Below are positions 33,258-41,311 of a DNA stretch of 48,951 bases, piece after piece (position 1 is the first letter of the stretch; each line of letters begins with the position of its first letter). The DNA comes from UBA1563 sp041667115 (lineage in GTDB: Bacteria; Bacteroidota; Ignavibacteria; Ignavibacteriales; Ignavibacteriaceae): assembly GCA_041667115.1 (NCBI GenBank), contig JBAYFO010000026.1:1-48951 (forward strand). Reading direction: 5' to 3'. The notes under the pieces were generated by a model. It was not told the DNA's origin and searched no databases. It worked only from the letters and a program-made list of their open reading frames with translations. A program made the position numbers and the translations under genes.

Positions 33258-34265
33258 GTGAACACGAAAATTTCTATACGCTTTTACTTTGTTGTACTAC
33301 TCTCTTTAATGAATGCTCACTCATCTCTTCTCAATGCTCAAATTTATAAATCAGATTCCCCTTTCGCGCATACCTATTCCATCGTTGCTTATGATGAACA
33401 AACGGGCGATATGGGTGTTGCCGTTCAGTCGCATTGGTTTTCAGTTGGAACAATTGTCACTTGGGGAGAAGCCGGAGTTGGCGTTGTCGCAACCCAGTCA
33501 TTTGTTAATCCGGCATTCGGACTAGGTGGATTAGATTTGTTGAAGAAAGGAAAAACTCCGCAGGAAGCAGTTGATGAATTACTTAAAAGCGATGAAGGAC
33601 GGGAATTCCGCCAACTAGCAATTTTAGATGCAAAAGGAAATGCCGCGTCTTACACGGGCAAAGATTGTATTCAACCCGCAGGAAATATTGTGGGGAAAAA
33701 TTTTTCTGTCCAGGCAAATTTAATGTCGAATGATAAAATTTGGCCCGCAATGGCTGAAGCTTTTCAGAACTCAAAAGGACCTCTTGCCGAAAGAATGCTT
33801 CTTGCACTAGAAGCAGCAGAAAAGGCAGGCGGTGATGTTCGAGGAAAACAATCGGCAGCACTACTTGTTGTTCGCGCAAAATCTACCGGAAAAGTCTGGG
33901 AAGATCGTTTGGTTGATCTCCGCATTGATGATTCTCCGGCTCCTCTTCCTGAATTGAGAAGATTACTAAAAGTTCACCGCGCTTATGATCATATGAACAA
34001 CGGTGATCTTGCCGTAGAAAAAAATAATATGGACTTAGCTATGAATGAATATTCTTCAGCAATGAAAATGTTTCCGGATAATCTTGAAATGAAATTCTGG
34101 ACGGCTGTTGCCCTGGCAAATAAAGGTATGATGAAGGAAGCTTTGCCAATGTTCAAACAAATCTTTAAGAAAGATAAGAACTGGAAAGACTTGACTCCGC
34201 GTCTTCTTCCAAACGGATTATTAAAAGTTACACCGGAACAGTTTGAGGAGATATTAGGAAAATAA
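33258..34265 (+). CDS. Exported DUF1028 (Ntn-hydrolase-like) protein with TPR tail
   Basis: The 335-residue protein begins with GTG, preceded by GGAG at 33247-33250, and has a signal peptide (FYFVVLLSLMNAHSSLLNAQ). Residues about 35-240 are a DUF1028 domain: AHTYSIVAYDEQTGDMGVAV, QSHWFSVG, GAGVVATQSFVNPAFGLGGL-like glycine loops and AALLVVRA. The family has the Ntn-hydrolase fold, suggesting amide-bond hydrolysis, but its substrate is unknown. The C-terminal 90 residues (NNGDLAVEKNNMDLAMNEYS then AMKMFPDN) form one to two tetratricopeptide repeats. It is divergent from the ilv leader and convergent with the GH43 gene. Confidence 0.85.
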   Translation: MNTKISIRFYFVVLLSLMNAHSSLLNAQIYKSDSPFAHTYSIVAYDEQTGDMGVAVQSHWFSVGTIVTWGEAGVGVVATQSFVNPAFGLGGLDLLKKGKTPQEAVDELLKSDEGREFRQLAILDAKGNAASYTGKDCIQPAGNIVGKNFSVQANLMSNDKIWPAMAEAFQNSKGPLAERMLLALEAAEKAGGDVRGKQSAALLVVRAKSTGKVWEDRLVDLRIDDSPAPLPELRRLLKVHRAYDHMNNGDLAVEKNNMDLAMNEYSSAMKMFPDNLEMKFWTAVALANKGMMKEALPMFKQIFKKDKNWKDLTPRLLPNGLLKVTPEQFEEILGK

Positions 34266-34356
34266 AAATGGAAATATGACACCTCTGGCTGTTTTAATAA
34301 CATTAGATATTAATTCTAGTGAAGTCTCTCAAACAGTTAATGTTTGCATGGACTTT

Positions 34357-35079
34357 CTATTCAAATCGGAACCAATCAAAATCAGCAAAACTCTTTTGAT
34401 TGGTTTCATAATTAGTCGATGAAAATATTCCAACTTTAGCACCGACCCATTTCCCTTCTCTTGCAATAAATTCTTTTCCAATTCGTTTAAATGTTTTTCC
34501 ATCCAAGCTATAACTAAATGAGCAAAGAACTTTTGGAATTATGTCATCCCCATTTTCGGGTTTTATTTCAGCGCGTAGGTAGATGAGAGGATTGTTTACC
34601 TCAATAAAATCAACCTCTTCTTCTCCATTCCACTCGTCTGCATCTTTACAAATGAACTGCGAAATTTTAAATCCGGTTTCAGTTTTAATGATCCCGATGT
34701 AAGAGTAATCCAATCCAAAAACTATTAATCCGGCTTTATCACCAGTATGTTCAGAAGTTAACAAGACTTTAGTTGTTGTTGTAAATTGTGGAGCAGGAAA
34801 TTTCTGAAGCAAAAGAGAAGCGACTTCAAAAAGATTTTTATACCCTTGTGGTTCCGGTTGAGAGTATAGTCTTAGCCACCCTTTATGTGCTTTAAGAGAA
34901 ATCCATTCCGATTTGTAATTGGCTTGCCATTGCCATTGAAGTCCGAGTTTAGTTGAATTAAATTCATCATTTGTCGCTGGATTACAAACATGATATTTTT
35001 TATTAACATTTGGTTTCTTATAACGGGAAACCGGTTCACCAATTCCGTTTTTGTCATAATCAATTCCGATCACCGGCAA
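34357..35079 (-). CDS. GH43 enzyme, C-terminal part (separated by frameshift)
   Basis: This 240-codon frame continues the GH43 enzyme encoded just upstream, in another frame. It starts PVIGIDYDKNGIGEPVSRYK, which in intact relatives follows directly after 'LQPMKW..DW'. Residues from about 35 onward (NDEFNSTKLGLQWQWQANYK) are the concanavalin-like beta-xylosidase C-terminal domain, ending SFADFDWFRFE. The only start in frame is a TTG without a ribosome site, so it is unlikely to be made separately. The frame is otherwise intact, which suggests a very recent mutation, a sequencing error or programmed slippage. Confidence 0.7.
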   Translation of the reverse strand: MPVIGIDYDKNGIGEPVSRYKKPNVNKKYHVCNPATNDEFNSTKLGLQWQWQANYKSEWISLKAHKGWLRLYSQPEPQGYKNLFEVASLLLQKFPAPQFTTTTKVLLTSEHTGDKAGLIVFGLDYSYIGIIKTETGFKISQFICKDADEWNGEEEVDFIEVNNPLIYLRAEIKPENGDDIIPKVLCSFSYSLDGKTFKRIGKEFIAREGKWVGAKVGIFSSTNYETNQKSFADFDWFRFE

Positions 35080-36047
35080 TCATTTTTCCATTTCATCGGC
35101 TGCAGATGAACGATCCTTCCGTAAACATATCGATCTTGAAAATGAATGAACCAATCTTCGCCGGTCTGCGTCTCTACCCATCCCCCTTGGTGTGGTCCAT
35201 TAATATTTGTGCTTCCTTGCTCAAGAATAATTTTATCTTCATACGGACCATAAATATCTTTAGATCTCAACACAACTTGCCAGCCATGCTTTACTCCCCC
35301 CGCCGGAGCAAAAATATAATAGTAACCATTTCTTTTATAAAATTTTGGACCTTCCAAAGTTGGATGTTTTATCGAATCGCAAAAAACAGTTACACCATCA
35401 TCCAAAATTTGTGTCCCGTCGGCATTCATTTTATTGATTGTTAAAATGTGCTTGATCCCTGAACGACTCTTTGCCCACGCATGAACAAGAAATACATTAC
35501 CGTCATCATCCCATAACGGACAAGGGCCAATCCACCCTTTTGCTTTGCGGATCAGTTTTAATGGTTCCCAAGGTCCGGATGGATTTTTTGTTTTCGTCAT
35601 GAAGATCCCATAATCCGGATCACCAAAATAAATTAAAAACTCACCCTCATGATATCTTATACTTGGCGCCCAAATTCCATTGCCGTGCTGTGGTTTATTA
35701 AATGCTTCGATGGGATATTGAATTGCCGCATGACCGATGATTTCCCAATTAACCAAGTCTTTCGAATGAAGGATTGGCAGACCCGGAAAATTTGAGAAAC
35801 TAGATGCCGTTAAATAAAAATCATCTCCAACTCTCACTACATCCGGATCGGAATAATCACTGTAAAGAATTGGATTCTTAAATGTGCCATCTCCATTATC
35901 CGGGATCCAAAGGGCACCATGAGATTTCAATTTGATTTTCTCTTTGGAAATTGTTGATTGGGCAAGAGTTAAACCGCCGAATAAAATTAAAGCTAAACCG
36001 ATAATACTTGATGCGCGTACGCCAAAGAGAAATCTAAACTGGATCAT
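35070..36047 (-). CDS. GH43 beta-xylosidase/arabinofuranosidase, N-terminal part (frameshifted)
   Basis: The 325-residue product has a signal peptide (SSIIGLALILFGGLTLAQ) and the five-bladed propeller catalytic domain of glycoside hydrolase family 43. Asp67 in YSDYSDPDVVRVGDDFYL is the expected general base and Glu232 in HPTLEGPKFYKRNGYYYI the acid. Such enzymes remove arabinose or xylose from plant polysaccharide side chains in the periplasm. It stops at TGA within LQPMKWKNDCR. Loss of one G in a TGGCC context (around 35075-35079) would explain the shift, since adding it restores WPVIGID. It is the last gene of the glycosidase cluster and has no T9SS tail. Confidence 0.82.
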   Translation of the reverse strand: MIQFRFLFGVRASSIIGLALILFGGLTLAQSTISKEKIKLKSHGALWIPDNGDGTFKNPILYSDYSDPDVVRVGDDFYLTASSFSNFPGLPILHSKDLVNWEIIGHAAIQYPIEAFNKPQHGNGIWAPSIRYHEGEFLIYFGDPDYGIFMTKTKNPSGPWEPLKLIRKAKGWIGPCPLWDDDGNVFLVHAWAKSRSGIKHILTINKMNADGTQILDDGVTVFCDSIKHPTLEGPKFYKRNGYYYIFAPAGGVKHGWQVVLRSKDIYGPYEDKIILEQGSTNINGPHQGGWVETQTGEDWFIHFQDRYVYGRIVHLQPMKWKNDCR

Positions 36048-36171
36048 ATTTCACCGATCAATAATTGATGTTTCAAAAATACGAAACAGATTGAAAAGCC
36101 GAACTCATTTCTAACATTTACCATTTAGAAAAAGAATGAATGGAATAACTCTATGTCATAGACACTATCTT

Positions 36172-38628
36172 TTACTTACTTACTATCTCAATGAAGGCGC
36201 TATTAAGACCTTCCGCTGAAGCAGTCAGTTTTATCTTGCCTGCTTTTCCGGTCGACTGCACAACCGCAAGACACAACCCATTAAATGCTTTCCGCTTACT
36301 ACTTTTGTATGGGGCATGGTCAACCGGATTTCCATTATCTACTCCGATGATCTTCCCTTCTCCTTCAATTGAAAACTGAATGAGATTATCTGCAACAGGA
36401 ACAACATTTCCTAATGAATCAACTACTTTAACCGCGACATTTGCCGCATCTCTTCTTAAAGCATTTAATGTATCTACATCAACTTGCAACTGCAATGCCG
36501 CCGGTTGTCCGGTTGTACGAATCTCTTCGATGCAAACCACCTTTCCATCTTTCTTGCCAACTGCTTTCAAAATACCAGGTTCGTAAGCTACATCCCACGC
36601 AAGATGAAGGTCGGCAGTAGTCGGGTGAACTTGCGGTTTATCATACAAATTCCATCCACCGGAATTTCCCTGTCTCGGGAATTCCATTCGCTTCTCACCA
36701 AAAGATTTTCCGTTCAGGGAAAGTTCAACCGCGTCACAATTTGTGTAACACAATACCGGAATAACTTCTCCTTCTCTCCCCTTCCAATTCCAATGCGGGA
36801 AAAGATGGAGCATCGGAGTTTTTGTCCATTGACTTTGATAGAAATAAAATCCATCCTTAGGAAAGCCGCAGAGATCAAGGACTCCAAAGCTTACGCTTTT
36901 TTCAGGCCAGTCGGCTTCGCCAAGATAATCAACGCCCGTCCACATAAAATCTCCGATTACATAATCACGGGTAGCAACAAACTTCCATAATTGTTCGGCA
37001 TCAATCATATTGAAATTGTAATTGGCTTTTCCGGTTGCATCAAATGTGTATTGCCCGCGAACTCCTCCGTTGTTGGAAATGCTTTCGGTTCCGATCATTT
37101 TCCAATCTGGATGATCGTGGCGGTCGACGCTATAAAACAATTCGCGCCTCCGGTGCCAGCGGTCGACATAATTATAACCAATGATATCAAGTTCATTCAG
37201 AAATGCAAGAGTGGTCGCACCACCGTCTGCCACAATATTATCACACGCCAATGTTACGGGACGAGTTTTGTCTTCTCGATGAAAGATAGCGTTAAAAGCT
37301 TTTAGCATCTCCACCCCTTTTTCCGTTTTCTGTTCGGGAATTTCATTGCCTGCACTCCAGAGAACGATGGACGGATGATTGCGATCCCGGTGAATCATCG
37401 ACACAAGATCACGTTCCCACCATTCATCAAAATAATCGTGATACCCATATTTTCGTTTCCCAATTTTCCATTCATCAAACGGTTCGTCCATAACGAGGAA
37501 TCCCATCTCATCGCAAAGGTCTAAAAATTCCGGTGCAGGAGGATTATGTGAAGTGCGGATAGCATTGCACCCCATTTCTTTTAGTTTCTCAAATCTTCGT
37601 TTCCAAACTTGAATTGGAACAGCGGCACCAACACATCCGCCATCGTGATGCAAACAGACACCGTTCATTTTTATTGATTTGCCGTTAAGAAGAAAACCGT
37701 TGTTCACATCATAGGCAATTTCCCGAATTCCAAACTTTGTTGTGAGTTCATCTATTTTTAAATTATTCTCTAAAAGTATTGTTTGCAGTTTATACTGCGA
37801 AGGATTTTCAAGAGACCAAATCTCCGGGGTTTGAACAACTAATTGTTGAACTAATTCAACCTGCGATTTTTTTGAACTGGAGAATGGTTTATCCCCTCTC
37901 GCCACCTCTATCCCTTTCAAGTTTAAAAGAATTGAACGCAAGGTGACGTTCTTTAATTTCGTATCGGAATTTTCAACCATCGTTTTGACGGTTACAGTTG
38001 CTGATTCCGGTGATACTTTAGGAGTAGTTATTGATATTCCCCAGTGCGCCACATGAAGCTTGTTAGTTTTAACAAGCCAGACATTCCGGTAAATCCCGGA
38101 ACCTGTGTACCACCGAGTATTAGGTTGAAGACTATTATCAACACGAACTGCGAGAATATTTTCACCCACCCTTAAATAAGACGAAAGCTCATATTGAAAA
38201 CTTGTATATCCATAAGGATGTTTGCCGAGCGAAGTACCGTTTATCCACACTTCGCTATTCATATAAACGCCATCAAAATCAATGCAGACCGTTTTCGAAA
38301 GATCATTTTGAGTAACTTGAAAATGCTTACGGTACCAGCCAATTCCCGTTGGAAGATAACCACCGCTTCCTCCGGTTGACGCCTCTTTATCATACGCTCC
38401 TTCAATGCTCCAATCGTGCGGAAGATCCAGTACACGCCAATCTTTGTCATCGAATGAAACCTCGTTTGCATTGGATTGGTCGCCAAGAGCAAACAACCAA
38501 TTTGAATTTAGCAAGATTCGCCGCGGTTCTTTTTCAACACTCTGCGCAATGCTCTTTGTGCTATACGAGAAGAAGACGAAAACGGTAAGGCTTAGTGCAA
38601 GTTTATAAAAATGATTTGAAAACTTCAT
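36172..38628 (-). CDS. GH2 beta-galactosidase
   Basis: The 818-residue protein has a signal peptide (LALSLTVFVFFSYSTKSIAQ), a sugar-binding jelly roll (about 38-190, with LPHDWSIEGAY and GGSGGYLPTGIGWYRKHF), an Ig-like domain, and the TIM barrel (about 310-600). A bacterial beta-galactosidase C-terminal domain (DUF4982-like) and a further Ig-like domain follow. The acid/base is Glu429 (WSAGNEIPEQ) and the nucleophile Glu515 (IGTESIS). It has no T9SS sorting domain, so it probably works in the periplasm, trimming galactose from oligosaccharides released by the GH53 enzyme upstream. It lies 63 nt after the GH5-like gene. Confidence 0.9.
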   Translation of the reverse strand: MKFSNHFYKLALSLTVFVFFSYSTKSIAQSVEKEPRRILLNSNWLFALGDQSNANEVSFDDKDWRVLDLPHDWSIEGAYDKEASTGGSGGYLPTGIGWYRKHFQVTQNDLSKTVCIDFDGVYMNSEVWINGTSLGKHPYGYTSFQYELSSYLRVGENILAVRVDNSLQPNTRWYTGSGIYRNVWLVKTNKLHVAHWGISITTPKVSPESATVTVKTMVENSDTKLKNVTLRSILLNLKGIEVARGDKPFSSSKKSQVELVQQLVVQTPEIWSLENPSQYKLQTILLENNLKIDELTTKFGIREIAYDVNNGFLLNGKSIKMNGVCLHHDGGCVGAAVPIQVWKRRFEKLKEMGCNAIRTSHNPPAPEFLDLCDEMGFLVMDEPFDEWKIGKRKYGYHDYFDEWWERDLVSMIHRDRNHPSIVLWSAGNEIPEQKTEKGVEMLKAFNAIFHREDKTRPVTLACDNIVADGGATTLAFLNELDIIGYNYVDRWHRRRELFYSVDRHDHPDWKMIGTESISNNGGVRGQYTFDATGKANYNFNMIDAEQLWKFVATRDYVIGDFMWTGVDYLGEADWPEKSVSFGVLDLCGFPKDGFYFYQSQWTKTPMLHLFPHWNWKGREGEVIPVLCYTNCDAVELSLNGKSFGEKRMEFPRQGNSGGWNLYDKPQVHPTTADLHLAWDVAYEPGILKAVGKKDGKVVCIEEIRTTGQPAALQLQVDVDTLNALRRDAANVAVKVVDSLGNVVPVADNLIQFSIEGEGKIIGVDNGNPVDHAPYKSSKRKAFNGLCLAVVQSTGKAGKIKLTASAEGLNSAFIEIVSK

Positions 38629-38691
38629 GGTTGATCTCTTTTAAAAATTGAAATTTTATTTTCTTTCTTCGTAAAGCATGACTGTTCATCA

Positions 38692-41289
38692 TTATTTTTT
38701 TGTTAAATAAATTGATTCAATCTCAAACCCGGTTTCTGATGCGCTGTCTCTCTTTACTTTGTCGCAAACTATCTGTATAGCATCGATAGAGAGCGGATTC
38801 AAAACGGAATCATCTCCGGCATTTGGTGAATACCAAATCTTTGAAAGAAATAAAGGATACAATGCCGGCAAGAGAAGTGCATCACCGATCTTGAAAGCAG
38901 ATAACGGAATTTCAATATCCGTCCAATCTTTTTTTAGTTCTGCAGAAGCTGAATAATTTCTCCCATCGGTTAATAACAGATTTAACCACACCATTGAACT
39001 CGTTGCCTGATTAAAACGTCCCCGCACAACAATATAATTATAACCAGTTTCTTCCGTTAACATTGATTTAATTTTTTCATCAACCGAAAGCTGAAAGCCA
39101 AAAGGAATTTTATTTTCAACGGAATAATTTACTTTTACTGCAAGAGCTATTTTAGCGCCATCAGATCCCGGTTCATAATCAATACTATAACGCATGTCTC
39201 TACTAAAATGAGGAAAAACTAAATCTCCCTTGTCTTTCGATGCACTGAACAAATTTACATTTTCTCCAGGTTTTGAGATAAGCGTTGTCCATGGAGCATC
39301 AAGACGAAAATCCCATGCATCCGGTGAAGTCTGCATTCCACCGGGGAAAATATATTTTTTATCTCCGGATTTAACTGCAACGCAATAGATGACTTCGCCT
39401 TCACCAAACTTTTTTTCAGTGTCTTCAAAAGTATAAGCAAATCCTTTTTCTTTATTAAGCGGATATTTGGCAAAACTTCTCCAGCCAAAACGTTTAACGT
39501 ACAATTCCGCACTTGCTATTTCCTGCACAGACGCAATTTGAAATTTAAATTTAAGTGGTACTGCATCGGTCGTCCGCTTTGGCGATTGATTCACAACCAC
39601 ACAAGGATTCGATTGAACTGGAGGAGTATAGAGATCGGAAAGAAATTTTTCACTCCCGGAAAGATTTCTTTCAACCTTGCTTTTATTTAACTTCGACGTT
39701 GATAATAAATAAACACCCGGTTTAATTTTTAATTCAGAATTTTCTACCGACAGCGAAATTTGCTTTTTCCCATTTATCGAACTCACAAAAAATTTATTCT
39801 GCAAATCGGGAACCGTGATAGAGAATGATCTTTCGCTCCAGTATAAACGCGCGACTTGTCGAGAAAGACTTGTCGGTGCAAAAGGATCTTGCAGCCATAA
39901 TACATCAGGATAGACTTCAAGCTTCCAAATTCCATTCTCAAGTTTATCCAGAAAATAAGCGCCTGTTCCGTCGTACTTAACAAGTAAAGAATTTCCACAA
40001 CCGGCGATATGTTTTAACTCTGATGCATTGCGAGGAATATCTGAAGTGGTATTTGAGTAGAAGAAACATGAATCGGAATTTGCAACACTTAAGTCTTCAT
40101 CATAACTTACCCGGAAATCTCCAAAGTTATTGTTCGCCGGATAATCTCCAAAAGATTTATTGAGAGGAAGATCATGAAACGCTTTACCGGCAATCATCAG
40201 ACTTATCGCTTTTGAAGGAGTGTACAATAAATTTAAATAATGCGTCGGGTATTCGGTATTGCTCCATGCGATCTGCGATGGCTCGTAAGAAAACATTGTT
40301 GCAAACTGCATCCCGGATTCACGAAAACTTCTTACCATAGCCGGATACATATACGAACCGCCAATATCGGCAGCTTCAAACTCATATACCATTTTTGCTT
40401 TTTGGTTATATCTCTTTACATTCTCTGATGGAATAGTATAATGACTCACATTCCGAAGATAATTTCCTTGTAACATTTTGTTATGAACAAGATAAGTCGG
40501 ATACCATTGAAATGAAACACCTTGTATATCAGCATCGACAACAGCCTGCGCTTGAACTTCATTCCAGTTCTGACTGATATTATAGAAAATCGGTTTCGTA
40601 TATCCTGTCGCACGCACTACTCCAACCATTTCATTAATATAGTCCGTTACTTCTTTTCCGTTTCCCGGATGTGACGGTTCATTAATAATTTCAATCGCGA
40701 TTATAGATGGATCATTTCCATTTGTGAATTTTGAATAAGGATTTTTATGATTTATAAATTGTTTCAGATAAGTGCGTTCGGACTTTCTTGCGTTCTGATC
40801 CGTAATAAGTTGAAGTTTTGTAAAAGATTGAGCAAACCCGGGAGTAACTTCATCCGGCTCAGGCCAGCCGTTTCCCCACCACGCAATGGGAGTAAGGATA
40901 GTCTTTATTCCACTTGACTCTAATTTCCACAACAGATAATCAAGTAAATCAAGATGTTCATTCGCTATTATATTGCCTGCGCTATCCGATATTTCTTTAT
41001 CCCATACATGTACCCGGAACGCGTCACATCCAAGGCGGACCATTTGTGCAACATCGAGATCAATTGCTTTCTTAAGTGAAAGACCCAATTTTTTTTGTGC
41101 CCGGTAAGAATAAGCAAACGGAGTTGTGTAGTTTACTCCAAACAATCTTACTTCCTCATTAGAACCTTTCCATCGAAGTATGCCGTTGTCATCTACAAAA
41201 ACATCTTGCTTTCCTGTTACGTTTTTTTGCGCACTACAAAATGTTACAATAAGCAAAAAAATAAACATGATAACTGCAGAATGTTTCAC
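38692..41289 (-). CDS. Secreted clan GH-A glycoside hydrolase (GH5-like)
   Basis: The 865-residue protein has a signal peptide (SAVIMFIFLLIVTFCSAQ) and a TIM barrel over roughly 25-400. The acid/base is Glu204 in AIEIINEPSHPGNG; the nucleophile is Glu303 or Glu305 in MVYEFEAADIGGSY. The phrases RLFGVNYTTPFAYSYRA and GCDAFRVHVWDKEI are typical of the barrel start. The rest (about 400-865) is beta-rich, with an Ig-like part and a C-terminal sandwich that may bind carbohydrate. It lacks a T9SS tail. I cannot assign a subfamily; by context it would act on galactan, mannan or arabinogalactan fragments. It lies 22 nt after the GH53 gene. Confidence 0.75.
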   Translation of the reverse strand: MKHSAVIMFIFLLIVTFCSAQKNVTGKQDVFVDDNGILRWKGSNEEVRLFGVNYTTPFAYSYRAQKKLGLSLKKAIDLDVAQMVRLGCDAFRVHVWDKEISDSAGNIIANEHLDLLDYLLWKLESSGIKTILTPIAWWGNGWPEPDEVTPGFAQSFTKLQLITDQNARKSERTYLKQFINHKNPYSKFTNGNDPSIIAIEIINEPSHPGNGKEVTDYINEMVGVVRATGYTKPIFYNISQNWNEVQAQAVVDADIQGVSFQWYPTYLVHNKMLQGNYLRNVSHYTIPSENVKRYNQKAKMVYEFEAADIGGSYMYPAMVRSFRESGMQFATMFSYEPSQIAWSNTEYPTHYLNLLYTPSKAISLMIAGKAFHDLPLNKSFGDYPANNNFGDFRVSYDEDLSVANSDSCFFYSNTTSDIPRNASELKHIAGCGNSLLVKYDGTGAYFLDKLENGIWKLEVYPDVLWLQDPFAPTSLSRQVARLYWSERSFSITVPDLQNKFFVSSINGKKQISLSVENSELKIKPGVYLLSTSKLNKSKVERNLSGSEKFLSDLYTPPVQSNPCVVVNQSPKRTTDAVPLKFKFQIASVQEIASAELYVKRFGWRSFAKYPLNKEKGFAYTFEDTEKKFGEGEVIYCVAVKSGDKKYIFPGGMQTSPDAWDFRLDAPWTTLISKPGENVNLFSASKDKGDLVFPHFSRDMRYSIDYEPGSDGAKIALAVKVNYSVENKIPFGFQLSVDEKIKSMLTEETGYNYIVVRGRFNQATSSMVWLNLLLTDGRNYSASAELKKDWTDIEIPLSAFKIGDALLLPALYPLFLSKIWYSPNAGDDSVLNPLSIDAIQIVCDKVKRDSASETGFEIESIYLTKK

Positions 41290-41311
41290 ACACTATCTTC
41301 CTTCTAAAAAT

